Part shown: in pieces, positions 32,785 through 44,374 of the stretch | How positions within the stretch are numbered: position 1 is the first letter of the stretch | How the letters are laid out: every line of letters starts with the position of its first letter | DNA from: Flaccisagitta enflata | Lineage: Eukaryota; Chaetognatha; Sagittoidea; Aphragmophora | DNA: 64,000 nucleotides | NCBI GenBank assembly: GCA_965153355.1 | Contig: OZ231127.1 | Span: 90,148,001 to 90,212,000, forward strand | Reading direction: 5' to 3' | Made by a program: the position numbers and the translations under genes | The notes under the pieces: model-generated | Database searches by the model: none | What the model was told of the DNA's origin: nothing | Seen by the model: the letters and a program-made list of their open reading frames with translations, nothing else

Positions 32785-32876
32785 ATTACAGATGGACCGA
32801 TGGACCAATGGACCGACGGACCAATAGACCAACGGACAGACAAAGCCTCTTATAGAGTTGTGTGTCTGCGACTAAA
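32785..32876 (-). mobile_element. Family A fragment (tract and hairpin end)
   Basis: A GGACC/GGACG tract, AAAGCCTCTTATAGAGTTG, then TGTGTCTGCGACTAAAAA. Confidence 0.6.
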
Positions 32877-33048
32877 AAAAAGGAGAAAGATTTGGAAGGA
32901 GGAAGGGCGTGTTTCTAGTCGAGGATTTCCGCGATTTTAACAGGCCGCTCAGTCACTAGCTATATTCGTTCGCTTGAACCGCTGAGTCGTGTTACTACGC
33001 TTGCTTCGCTCGCTAACTCTGTGCAAAGGCCTGCCGACTCACTACACT

Positions 33049-34341
33049 CATAAGGCAGAGCAACCAATTTATTCAACATAATCTAGTTTGACAAATATTG
33101 ACCTCACTAGGATCTTCTTACTTGATTCAAAAAGATGCAATAACACTTATCATGTCCACAGATGTTGTTGCACTTTTAACTTGTGTCGTAAGATTTTAAG
33201 AATTAATTCTCATTTAAATTTTTGTTCCCCTGAAAAAAGTCAATGCATTTGATACACAGTAATCATCCCAGGAATCAGGTTTTTCAATCGAAATGCCACT
33301 CCCTTATGGGACAGTTGAAATTCATGAGTATGTATTCATATTGCAAACGCGATCAACGGGAAATATCGCGTTTGTCATTGTCCGTAGAAACACGCCCAAA
33401 GATAAAGAGGTGAAGGAGGAGGAAAAGGAGGAGGGAGAGGAGGAGGAAAAGGAGAAGGCAGAGTATGACCGTTAAGTGTTCCCGCGACATAAAACTAATT
33501 ACACGGGGGAAAAGGGGAAAGAAGACAAAACAGCTCCTTTTTCCGCAGCGCAACACGACAACAACAACAAAATCAACAACAACAGCAAAAGCCTCAAGAG
33601 ACAAAATTGATGGAAAATTACGGCGCGGCAGCTTGTTGCTCGCCGCGGAGAGATAGGAGCCGCGACAAAGAAGCTTGCTAGCCACGGTTTATGTAAAAAG
33701 AAGCCAACATGTTAGCCCATTTAGGGCGTGTTTCTGGTGATGATTACAAACGTGATTGTTCCTGTTAAACGCGTTTACAGTGTGAATTCATAATCATATA
33801 TTTCAACTAATCTCCGAGAGAGTGAGGGAAGTGAGTTTGCAATCCTGTGAACAGATCAAGTTACCCAAACGAGCATAGAGAAGTACTTCTCTCGAAGTAA
33901 AGCGCTGCAGAGCCAGTGAGCAGAGTTAGTAGTACGAATGAATGAACTTGGCGAGCGACTGAGTGGGCCATTCATTTTGTAACAAGAAACGCGCCTTAAG
34001 TTTGCTATTGGCTTGATTCTCACATGATTCATGTTGAATAAGGACCACAGACTTTGATGCGTGCCAATAGTCATGATCGATTTACTACCATTTCGATTGA
34101 AAGACCTGATTCCTGGGATGATTACTGTGTATCAAATGCATTGACTTTATTCAGGGGAATAAAAATTTAAATAAGAATTTATTTTTAAAATCTTACGACA
34201 CAAGTAAAAAGTGCAACATCATCAGCGGACATGATAAGTGTAATTGCATCTTTTTGGATCAAATTAGAAAACTCTGGTGAGGTCAATATTTGTCGAACTA
34301 ATTGATGTTGAATAAAATAATTGGCTGTTCTGCCTTATGCG
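33049..34341. mobile_element. Element with about 250-bp inverted repeats
   Basis: 33049-33299 and 34091-34341 are inverted copies: CATAAGGCAGA...TTATTCAACA, AAATATTGACCTCAC, GACATGATAAGTG (inverse), CTTGTGTCGTAAGATTTT and GATACACAGTAATCATCCCA all recur inverted. The inner 790 bp holds microsatellite-like A/G-rich sequence and a further inverted pair GAAACACGCCC (33391) and GGGCGTGTTTC (33725). No transposase seen. Confidence 0.75.
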
Positions 34342-34344
34342 TGG

Positions 34345-35080
34345 CAATTAACATACGATAACGTAAACAGACATGCTAAATGATAGATCTACTTCCCGTT
34401 AACTCTCTTATCTTCATTTTTTAGACGAATTTAAGGCCCGCATTTTCTGATAAACCCCCTCCCCCTCACCTCACCTTCCTTACCTCACCTCTTCCTTCCA
34501 AACTTTTTAACTCTCTTTTTTCCCTCGTCCTGCATTAATAAAGTCATCTTATGTTTGTCTCTGTCTCCATGCCAGTTTCTCTGTCTGTCTACTTGTTTGC
34601 CTATCTGCCATTATGTGGGTTTATGCATCTCTCTCTCTCTTACTCTTTCTCTCTTACGCTCTCTCTCTCTCTCTCTCTCTCTCTCCTTCCTATACACTTT
34701 CCTTCCGCCATGCAGTTGCGATGTATGATTGCTTTTGGGAAAAGGTATTGGAAATTAATTTCATGCTATTTACAACGGGAAGAAACCAAGGAACAATAGA
34801 GGAGAAAGATGGAGGAAATGGGAGAAAAGGAAAAGCATATACGGTACATTCCGAGCAAACCCCACTTAAACTGGAGGATAAATTTTTATTACCTTCATTT
34901 TTAAAATAGCTGTAAAATCTGTAAAAATTGATTTTTTTCACAAAATTAAGTAAAATTTTCTAATAAATCACATGGTCTAAGTTAAAACACTCTTATATAA
35001 AGTCTACATGGACCTTTGATTTCATGAATTAAGTTTTTTAACAGCCAAGTATGTTCAAGGAATTAAGCGTCTTTTTATTA
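34345..35080. other. Stretch without supported genes
   Basis: Contains a CT-rich run near 34630-34685 and otherwise unique-looking AT-rich DNA. A partial inverted similarity exists between 34845-34880 and 35125-35165 (TCCGAGCAAACCC and GGGTTTGCTCGGA). Confidence 0.5.
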
Positions 35081-35518
35081 ATCTAGATACCAAAATTGAA
35101 GCTAGGGAAATAAAATTGAGGTATCAAAAATTTATTCTCCAGTTTTAGTCGGGTTTGCTCGGAAAGTACTGTACATGGCGGACGGATTAGAAAAAGGCTA
35201 GATGGTAGGAGGAAAAGATGATGGATGAGGGGAAGGAAAGGTAGAGAAGAGACTAAAAGAAGGGTAGATAGTAGGAGAAAAGAAAAGAAATGAGGGTAAA
35301 GGAAAGGGTTTGAACGACAATTCAGGGATTGGTTGATACGGGGAACAAAATAGAGAAAGCCACGTGGTAGGAGGAAGAAATAGAGAGAAGTGGGATGCAG
35401 AGATGAACGATAAGGATTATGAAAATATGGAAAAGTGATAGGAAATTGAAATAGGTGTATAAAGTAGGTGAGGAAAAGCAAAAAAAAAATGTTAAGAAAA
35501 ACGAGAAAATGGCCAGGG

Positions 35519-35835
35519 AAGGTGTAGGTGGAAGGGGGAAGGGAAGGGGGAAGGGGTAAGGGGGAAGTGGTAAGGGGGAAGGGGGAAGGGGGAAGGAGGA
35601 AGGGGGAAGGGGGAAGAGGGAGGGGGAAAGGGGAAGGATATGAAAGTAGGAAAGAGGTAAAATTTCATAGACTATGGAAGAAGACAAGGGAGCAGAGCAG
35701 GACATATGAATATATCAAGGGAGTACAGACCAGAAGGAAGGAAGGAAGGAAGGAAGGAGGGAAGGAAGAAAGGAAGGAAGAATAGAAAGAAGGAGGGAAG
35801 GAAGTAAGGAAGGAAGGAAGGAAGGAAGGAAGGGG
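35519..35835. repeat. Purine-rich (GGGGGAA)n and (GGAA)n tracts
   Basis: 35530-35636 is a degenerate GGGGGAA/GGGGTAA run; 35733-35833 is mostly GGAA/GGAG. Confidence 0.9.
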
Positions 35836-35936
35836 GATATCAAGAGGTTGGGTGCATGGGGAAAGGGTCAGTTCTAAATAGAAGAGGGGGAAGGGATAAG
35901 ACCTGAAAAAGTGTCAGGTATACTAAGCAGAGGAAT

Positions 35937-35946
35937 NNNNNNNNNN
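35937..35946. other. Assembly gap (10 N)
   Basis: Ten ambiguous bases. Confidence 0.99.
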
Positions 35947-36037
35947 AGACTAGAAGACTAAAAGACTGAAAGACTAAATAATTGTTTTTGAAAGATAATT
36001 TAAGATACTTAAAAATAGATAAAGCTAGCTATGCATG

Positions 36038-36247
36038 CGCGGACAGACGAACGTACCAGCCGACACAGAAGGACAGAGCGGGTCATAGAGTCGCGTGCAC
36101 GCGTCTAAAACAAGGCCGGATACACGGCAATCCAGTTGTGGATGGTTGGGCAGGAGCAGTAATGCAAAATCCGCTCGGAATTCAAAAATGTTCAGACCTA
36201 TACCGACCGACACGGCAAGGTGAAGAGTCGCATGTCCGCGACTAAAA
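36038..36247 (-). mobile_element. Two adjacent family A pieces
   Basis: 36038-36109 is a tract plus hairpin GTCGCGTGCACGCGTCT; it abuts a complete subfamily 2 copy at 36110-36247 (AACAAGGCCGGATACACGGC to CGCATGTCCGCGACTAAAAA). The first appears to be the end of another copy, so one inserted at the tail of the other. Confidence 0.7.
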
Positions 36248-36599
36248 AATCAATTGCACTGAGAAACTGCTAAACAGAGACATTCAAAGTGTGCACTTGA
36301 AAAGCCGGCAAAAATCGAGCGTTATTAAACTCATGACGGCCCCTTAAGGAGGAATGAGTAACGTCTAACGAGAACAAAAAGGCAAACTTGCGCCGGTCGG
36401 AAACTCCAAGAAACATTTCATTTTTACATGTAAGCAATAAAAATGTGGCAAAAGTTTGTATGCAAAAATATCACAGAGTTAGAATTACAGAATCTGAGAG
36501 AGAAAGAGGAATGATTGATTCTGTTGGAGTCAGACAGTCATTTACAGCCAACTCGCGTCATGCTTTCCCGAAACGAGAAGAGAAAGGAGAGAATATACT

Positions 36600-37110
36600 G
36601 CCGCGCCTTTTTAGGCAGCGGCGAGGAACTGAGAGTCCTATGAACATGAGGAATCTGTCGTCGTCCGTACATGCGTCGAAAATGCATCGTCCGTCGTCCC
36701 CTGCCCAACCCTCGGCTTGGTCTCCTTTGGGCCCAAATCCAAGCTGTATGCCCCAAATCCAGCAAAAATGGTCCAAATCCGCCCAAAATTGGCCAAATCC
36801 AGAGCAAATGCCTGAGACCAGGTAAAATGGGCTTATCTGGCTAAACACAATTCTGGCCTGAGTTCTATCATCTTAGCCCCTTAAACAGATTCTGGCTCCA
36901 AACCCGCATCCAAGCCTTAGAGACCCAAATCCTGACCTTGAGACCCAGATTCCTGACACTCCAAGACCTTGCTGGCCTAAAGACCTAAATCCTAGCCTCA
37001 GGGGACCAATCCTGACTCAGAAGCTGAAATCCTTGCCTCTGGGACCAGATGTGGTCTCTGAGACTAATTCTGGCCTCAGAGACCCAGATCCTGCTCTGCC
37101 TCAGCAACTT
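36600..37110. repeat. Degenerate family C-like array
   Basis: GGCAGCGGCGAGGAACTGAG near 36616, then irregular CAAATCC/GACCCAGATCCTG units to 37100. Confidence 0.5.
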
Positions 37111-37199
37111 ACTAAACTATACAAAATGCAAAATACATTGTCATATTACACCTTTATCAGTTCTCCTTGATATTCAATGAAAATTTGAATAACAGGCAT

Positions 37200-37345
37200 C
37201 CTGAACAGAAGGAAGGCAAACAGGACAGACGGCGGACAGCAGATGGATGGACGGACAGGTTCCCCCATGTTCTACAGGACTTCGTCCCCTTTGGGGCCGC
37301 TGCCCTACTCCCTCTCAACTTAAACTTCCTCTCAAGCAGGGCACG
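37200..37345 (+). mobile_element. Family B tail fragment
   Basis: A short GGAC tract, then TTCTACAGGACTTCGTCCCC, TTTGGGGCCGCTGCCC and a degraded head (GCAGGGCACGGAGTTATGAC). Confidence 0.55.
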
Positions 37346-37394
37346 GAGTTATGACCACCACCCTTTGGGCTGCTATTTCCTTTCAGAACGCCGG

Positions 37395-37396
<2 letters not shown>

Positions 37397-37449
<53 letters not shown>
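37397..37449. repeat. (GA)n microsatellite
   Basis: Pure GA run of about 52 bp. Confidence 0.97.
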
Positions 37450-37454
<5 letters not shown>

Positions 37455-37707
37455 TGGAGAGAAGAATGAATGTATCATCGAATGACGTCATTTAGCATCG
37501 CCGATAGCCAATGAGACGCAGAGAAACAATGACACGCGCGACCAATGAGAGAGCGAGAAACACGTTGATTCTAACTCAAGAGGGAGAGAGAGAGTCTGAA
37601 AGGAAAGAAGGAGGCGTGGAAATAAGGAGAAATAAGGAGAGACTGATTCATGGCCCAGACGAAAGGGAAAGGAAAAGGAGGAAGAGGGAATTCGGAGGAA
37701 ACGGGGA

Positions 37708-37880
37708 TGTCGCATGAGGAGGAGGAGAGGGAGGGAGAGGGGGAAGCGTAGGAAGGTTCTTAAAGTTGAGGTATCGAAGAATGAGGGGATGATGAGGAGA
37801 AGGAGAGGGAGGGAGAGGGGGAAGCGTAGGAAGGTTCTCAAAGTTAAGGTATTGAAGAATGAGGGGATGAGAAGGAGGTG
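37708..37880. repeat. Tandem duplication, about 81-bp unit
   Basis: Two copies share GAGAGGGAGGGAGAGGGGGA and AGCGTAGGAAGGTTCT. Confidence 0.8.
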
Positions 37881-38461
37881 AGGGATCGGAGAGGAGGAAA
37901 CGGAGGAAATAGTGGACTGTGTGGAGACAAGACAAAAGGTAAGAAAACACTGTATAGAAGAAATGGAAAGGAAATATTGGTCAAGAGTTAGGTGCAATGG
38001 TGTAAGAAGGGAGGGAATAAAGGGGAGGAAGGATTCTACTTTCTAGAACAAGGCAAAGTCGAAAGATGAACAGGGAGAGCGGAAAGGTGGGGGGGGGGAA
38101 GAAAACATGGGGCCTTTGTTAAATTGACTTTTGTCCTGTTCCTGAATGTAGAGATGAGCAAAGAGAGAAAACGGGAGAAGGGAGAGGAGGGGGTGAAGGG
38201 GGGGGGGGGTGATTGGGGGCGAAAGAGCGATTTAATTCGCGTGAGAAACCAAAACTGCCACGATTGGCCGACGGAAAGCAATTTGGACGATTCAGAATTG
38301 GATTACTGGACTGATTACTCACCACTGTTTAGGGCAATTGACAAAATTTACGACTTTGGATGCCCAAATGTGTCAAGGCCGTGATTCTCCTAGAAATTCA
38401 ACATTGTGCCTGGCGAAGGCCGAAGCGGTTGTGCTGAGGGAGGAAGAGATTTATATGGCTT

Positions 38462-38620
38462 TAGTCGCGGAGTTGCGGCTCTATGAAAGTCTGTGTCCGT
38501 CCAGTTTGTCGGTCAGTAAGTGTGAAAGCTCGCATTGGAGATGCCGCACTTGTGTATGGGGGTTGAATGCCCCTGCCCAGCCGTCAGCAACGATATTGTA
38601 ACCCCGCGTTACCTGTTCTC
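38462..38620 (+). mobile_element. Family A element, subfamily 3
   Basis: AGTCGCGGAGTTGCGGCTCT is a decayed hairpin; a short GTCC tract follows, then CCTGCCCAGCCGTCAGCAAC and GATATTGTAACCCCGCGTTA. Confidence 0.6.
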
Positions 38621-38821
38621 TTTATATTGATAACCTAACATATTCATATCTTGATATCATTAAATCTCAATATCGTTTTATCTCAATGTCTTTGTTTCTT
38701 GATATCTTTGCATCTGAAGAGGAGGCATCCATTGGACATCTTGGTCTCGTTTCCAAATAATCATCAATATCTCCAACTAAGCTATGACAAGTGAAACAGT
38801 ATCCCTCACTACGCAGTAGTT

Positions 38822-39375
38822 CTCGTCAAGACTTGAGATAATGGGGTCAAGAATTTCGAAAAGACGAATGAAGCCATAGGAGTGATATTTAGATCATAGA
38901 CTAATGAAAGGATGTTTTATTGCTCACGATAGCTGGTTACCTTGGAAACACATTTCCATGTATATTCGCTTAAAAATCAATATTTTGAGAGATTTTTGGA
39001 GGGAATATTGCTTTAAATCAAATTTGCTACAATTTTTGTTCAATATGTTGAGTAAGTTGCTTGTTTAGCAATTGCTATGGAGCGTCACAGGGTTGGATAA
39101 GTTCCATACCAACGGCCAAACGAGCAATATTCTTACAGAACATATTATGGGAAAATTGTAGCAAATTTGATTTTAAGCAATGTTCCTCAAATAATGTCTG
39201 AATATATTGATATTGTAGCTAGAATACATGGAAATGTGTTTCCATGGCAACTTACCAACTTGGACAATAAATCATTCTTATAATAGTTAATAATTATATT
39301 CCAAATATCGCTCCCTTAGCTTTATTCATTTTCCGATAATACTTGCCCCCATCATCTCAAGTCTAAATGAGATAT
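38822..39375. mobile_element. Long foldback, about 230-bp arms
   Basis: 38822-39048 and about 39133-39375 are inverted copies (AAACACATTTCCATGTAT, AATCAAATTTGCTACAATTT, CAAGACTTGAGATAATGGGG recur inverted with mismatches), leaving an 85-bp loop. No coding frame. A transcript through it could form a long double-stranded hairpin. Confidence 0.75.
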
Positions 39376-39782
39376 ACTTTTTTTTCAAAACTGAAATAAA
39401 TGGAAGAGAGCCTTGTGATATAAACCAATAACACATATGATATCACCAACCATTATCAAGGAAGTCAATTAACAAGAGCAAACCAAAACCAAGGCTAAAG
39501 TTTAATTCTGCCGGTAATAATCAACAAACTCAATGGCTTCATCAGCTGAAAGCCATCATTGAGCAATTCAAATACATGACACCAATAAGACGTAAAGACA
39601 TGCAGAGAACACGCAATTCATTGAGCCTATGATATATGATAAACAATGTGCTTTTTGCAGTAAAAACTCAAGAGTTTCACAATGGAGGCATGAAAAGTAT
39701 GTAAGAAAAAGTAAATAACACTATTTTGACATTAAAAATACGTTAAAAAAAGTAAATTGTCTTTGAAGGCTTATTATAGATC

Positions 39783-41733
39783 TTACTCTTCACCAAACAT
39801 ACCACCAAAACAATCGTCTTCCATTTCAAACGACGGTTTTCTCTGACGGAATTGGATTTCGTCTTTAGGGTAATGAACTACGAGACTATGGTACTCAGGA
39901 AACACAAAATCGACTAGCATTTGATCATCTCTGAGTGACTTGTCATCATTCATCACGATGATTTGATCGAAATCCATGATCACGTCTGGCGAGATTTGCT
40001 CCTTGATTCTTTCGAGGGCGAGTCCCTTGATGGAGAGTACGTTATCCGCGGGTTTGATCTTCTTCATGATAGTTTCTCGTGGAACAGAATCAACATGAAG
40101 AAAGTCGATTTGAATTTCCGGCTTCATCACGCGGATCGGCGATCCTGAGATAGACAAAAATACTATCAAGTTCATTGACTCCTTGTTCAGGAGTTGAAAA
40201 AAGACTGAGTAAGCTTGAAATGTATTTTTGGTTGACACTAAAGAATTCACAAACAATAATGTGCCTATCATACAGCTGGACCACATTTATTATCACTAAC
40301 CCTGTCCAGTGCCAATTGCCCACATCCATGCAAAAATGTTGCGGAACAAAGATTTAACAAAAAATGATAATAAAGATCATTACATATTTCCTCTTTTACA
40401 ATTTTTATGTCCCAATCCAACCTTCAGGCAGAAATATCTTGGTTTCTTCAAATTTGATTCGCTTAGCGGAAGAAACCAATATGGGCTCATCAAGGTAAGT
40501 GGTTGCATCTCCAAAATCAGTTGAATTATGTCCAGCAATGGAGTCTTCTGCCCTCTCAGTTGAAGTTGCAGTTGGAATGATGACGTTAGCTGCGGTGTCA
40601 CAGAACACAGCTGCATTCCCGACTGCCAGAATGGTTTGACAGTTTTCTATCCCTTTTCTGACCTCCGCCACTGCATTCAAGTCCTGAGTTAAGAGGGCGC
40701 GAAGATTTTGAAAATGATTACATGAAAATTGTGCAATACTTTTTGGAATAAAACTAAAAGAAAAAAACATACGCTAGTAAAACTTATTACAGTAAGAGCT
40801 CATTTGTCCTTATCCTAGTTTTTGTTTAAGAAGTAATGTTGTCTAACTTTCATGCATCTATAAGATTTATGAATTGCCATGGCAGAGACAAGTTTACACT
40901 GGTTCTTTTATAAGCAAAACACCTTCGCAACGTACCTCCAGATCATTGGTGATATCTGCGTTTGCATCATCAGTCAAGAGAATTTTGGGAATTTCAATTT
41001 CCTTGCCGCAACTTCGAATGATCAGATATTCAGGGCTGATCTCATTCCATAATTCTTTTGCTTTCTTGATAAGCTTTGGAAGCACATCCTCAAAGACATC
41101 GATGCATGATCGTGTTTGACCATCAAATGTGATGACCTCCTTGACCTCGTCTTCTTCTGCTGACTCAAATATCAATGAAACGGAACTGCTTTGCCTCAGT
41201 GGCTTCAAATCCTCATTTGCTATGCCATGGTTGCAAACGGCAGTTTCAAATTTGTCATACTCTTCAATGTATGCTTTTGGTACAATATCTGACCTCTCTG
41301 TAAACAGCTTGACAAAGCAGCTGAGTGAGTGCAAGTAAAGAAATGGGAAGTCTCCAAAGAATTTGGCCATCATTTGCGTTGGAGAGGGGTTCTTTGTTTT
41401 AAAAGCGGCAAGCATCGCTTCTGGGTTTTCATGACCATGTTGGAAAATGTTTCTGATCATTCTCAGTAAATCTGCAAAGGTAGTGATGTCGTATCCATAG
41501 CCATTATTGGATGCGAATTCATCCAAAAGTTCAGCGGAAAATTTTTGTGTCCAAGCACCCATTCCACCGATGACCAGTGGAGAGTTGATCTCTACTTTTT
41601 CAAGATCAGCCAATGCATTTTCTCTTTTCTGAGATCCCTTCTCGCACTTGATTTGCTTTAGATATGCATTTGACTCCTCCATGATTGACTTTTTAGTTAG
41701 TTCATGTTGAAATGGGGGCGTTTCTAGGGCTTG
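39783..41733 (-). CDS. KEN-domain nuclease gene (RNase L/IRE1-like), 3' portion
   Basis: Three minus-strand exons are proposed: 41733-40936, 40683-40422 and 40144-39783. They give 473 codons with consistent phases (0, then 1); the second donor (GAAG/GTTGGA) is weak. The first exon starts after acceptor ACTATTTCAG and its frame is open across it, so earlier exons are expected; an ATG at 41682 is internal. Residues about 45-140 resemble the KEN ribonuclease domain: LLRMIRNIFQH carries Arg94, Asn95 and His99, matching the Asn and His four residues apart used by IRE1 and RNase L, followed by an FFGDFPFLYLHSL block. The C-terminal 330 residues, with an acidic Gly-rich end, are unrecognised. No kinase exon was found upstream. 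Confidence 0.62.
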
Positions 41734-41781
41734 CTGAAATAGTCAATGGTGAGAGGCATGGAGTAATAGGACATTAAAATA

Positions 41782-42388
41782 CTATCTTCACCAAAAGAAA
41801 CGCGACACCTTCTATCTACAATATCTTTGCTTCTAGAAAAGCTAGATACTTTTTTAAAAAAAGAAATTGAACTTCTTCAAAAGATCTACAAAATGAGTCC
41901 AATCTGGTAACTGTATCTTAAAGCGTTTAGAAATGGCAAGCAGAAGAAGGAAAATAGTCATATTCAGAATTGATAAAAGATTGTGAGAAAAAAAAAGATT
42001 AAAATTGATATAACTTTAACTTTTGTTATCTTAGCTTCTGGAGAAGGTAGATACTTTTTCCAAAAAAGCAAATTAATCTACATCAAAAAATCTCCAGGGT
42101 GGGCTCAATCTGGATTCTGTAGTTCAAGCCGTTTAGAAATGGCAAGCAAAAGAGTAAACCTTAATCAAAAATCATTGGCTTGCAAAAACTGAGGACAAAT
42201 GAGAAGAGGTTATCACCCCTGTTGATGAAGAAATGCAATATAAATTGCATTTTAGATCCACAGTCTTGTGTATTTTTTATAAGAATAACTTACTTGACCT
42301 CAAACTCTCTCAGTTACTGAATTTTGTCAGAGTATGGTCAATAAATCATATCTTTGCCAGGGTGTCGCGTTTCTTTTGGTGAAGATAG
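41782..42388. mobile_element. TA-flanked MITE in the KEN gene's 5' intron
   Basis: The left end CTATCTTCACCAAAAGAAAC and GCGACACC face the inverse GGTGTCGCG with TTTCTTTTGGTGAAGATAG at the right. TA flanks at 41780-41781 and 42389-42390. Inside are two diverged direct repeats of about 140 bp sharing TAGATACTTTTT and GTTTAGAAATGGCAAGCA. An internal TTTGCTTCTAGAA word also occurs in the MITE at 425-1191, so the families are related. Confidence 0.82.
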
Positions 42389-42424
42389 TAGTTATAATCA
42401 TAGAGCACGGCTTTGTGCTGATAC

Positions 42425-42600
42425 AAATAAACCAGGGGCAATAAGTGGTCAGCGATAACCAATGCCCTGCTTTGAATGGTTGTGAATTTTGGTGAGGGGA
42501 AGCAGCCCCAAAGGGGACGAAGTCCTGCAGAACACAGGGGGACTGTTATTTGCTCTGGGAAAGTTGATGAGATGCTTAAGAGGGCTGATTGATGATCTAC
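42425..42600 (+). mobile_element. Family B head fragment
   Basis: GGGCAATAAGTGGTCAGCGA, GCAGCCCCAAAGGGGACGAA and GTCCTGCAGAACACAGGGGG; no array or tail follows. Confidence 0.65.
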
Positions 42601-43257
42601 AACAGGTCGCCCAAGGGCAATACATGGTCAGTGATACCCTTTGCCCTGCTTTGAGTGATTGTGAGTTGGAGTGAGGGGAAGCAGGGCAGCGGCCCCGAAG
42701 GGGACGAAGTCCTGTAGAACACAGGGGGACTTTCGTTCGTCCTGCCTTACGTGGATGATATGCTACATAGAGGGTTGACTGAAGGCCTTCAAGAGCTTAA
42801 ATTGAGGTCTAAGAAAACTGATCTAAGGCCTGAGAATGCCAATTGGAAGCTTGAGACGACTAACTTAAGGCCAAATTTGAGGCATGAGAGGACAGGTTTG
42901 AGGCATGGGAATTTCAATTTGAGGCTTGCGAGGCCTAATTTCAGGTCTGAAAGGCCAGGTTTGAGGCCTGAGAGGTCGGATTTGAGGTCTGAGAGGCCGG
43001 ATTTGAGGCCTGAGAGGCTGGATTTGAGGCCAGAGAGGCTGGATTTGAGGCCTGAGAGGCTGGATTTGAGGCCTGAGAGGATGGATTAGAGGCCTGAGAG
43101 GCTGGATTTGTGGCCTGAGAGGCTGGATTTGAGGCCTGAGAGGCCAGATTTTAGGCCTGAGGGGCCTGATAAGGGGGGGGGACGAACTAACTAACGAACG
43201 AACGAAGTCCCCCTGTGTTCTACAGGACTTCGTCCCCTTCGGGGCCGCTGCCCAAAA
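42601..43257 (+). mobile_element. Family B element with 21-bp array
   Basis: Complete head, about 17 array units (42795-43165; GGATTTGAGGCCTGAGAGG), G9 run, (GAAC)n, and inverted tail CTACAGGACTTCGTCCCC with GGGGCCGCTGCCC. Confidence 0.8.
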
Positions 43258-43608
43258 GCCTAAAGGATTCCCCAGGGCTGATTCAAGTCTCGAGCAAGCT
43301 AAGTCAGCTGATTTGAACGCTCTGATAGTTGATTTCAGGGTCTAAGGGGGCTGATTGGAGGTCTGTGAAGGCAATCATAAGGCCTCAGAAAACCAATTAG
43401 AACCATGAGAGAGCGGATTTGAAGCTAGTTAGGGCATTGAAGAGTGGACTGATTTTAGACCTGAGAGGGCTGTATTGAAGCTTAAATGGCTGATTTGAGG
43501 CCTGCGCGGGTTGATATGAGGCCTGCAAGGGTTGATTTGAGGCCTGTCAGGGTTGATTTATGGCCTTAGAGGCCTGATATGAGGCCTTAGAGGCCTGATT
43601 CAAGGCCT
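43258..43608. repeat. Degenerate minisatellite between family B copies
   Basis: Spaced TTGAGGCCTG and GGGTTGATTTGAGGCCTG words continue in irregular register; probably a decayed array. Confidence 0.6.
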
Positions 43609-44296
43609 AACAGGTCGCCCAAGGGCAATATGTGGTCAGCGATACCCGTTGCCCTGCTTTGAGTGATTGTGAATTGGAGGGAGGGGGAAGCAGGGCAGCG
43701 GCCCCGAAGGGGACGAAGTCCTGTAGAACACAGGGGGACTTTCGTTCGTCCTGCCTGAGAAAGGGGATGAGGTGCTATAGAGGGCTGACCAAAGGCCTTC
43801 AAGAGCCTAAACTGAGGTCTAAGAAGGTTGACATAAGGCCTAAAAATGCCAATTGGAAGCTTGAGAGGGCTGACTTGAGGCGTGGGAGAGCTTGATCAAA
43901 GCTTGAAATCAGAGGACTGATTTGAAGCCTGAGAGCAATAAATTGAGGCTTAGATTGCTGATTTGAGGCCTAGGAGGCCTAATTTGAGGCCTGAGGGGCC
44001 AGGTTTGAGGCCTAAGAATTTGGATTTGAGGTCTGAGAGGCCTAATTTGAGGCTTGAGAGGCCAGATTTGAGGCCTGAGAGGTTAAATTTGAGGCCTGAG
44101 AGGCAAGATTTGAGGCCTGAGAGGCAAGATTTGAGGCCTGAGAGGCCAGATTTGAGGCCTGAGAGGCCAGATTTGAGGCCTGAGGGGCCTGAGGGGGGGG
44201 GGACAGACGAACGAACGAACGAACTAACGAACGGACGAACGAAAGTCCCCCTGTGTTCTACAGGACTTCGTCCCCTTCGGGGCCGCTGCCCAAAAG
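43609..44296 (+). mobile_element. Family B element with 21-bp array
   Basis: Same layout as 42601-43257, array at 43815-44185, tail ending GGGGCCGCTGCCCAAAA at 44296. Confidence 0.8.
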
Positions 44297-44374
44297 GCCT
44301 GATCTGAGGCATGAGAGCCCTTATTTGATTCCTGGGAGGCCTGATCAGATGGGGGTATGGACAAACGAACATAC

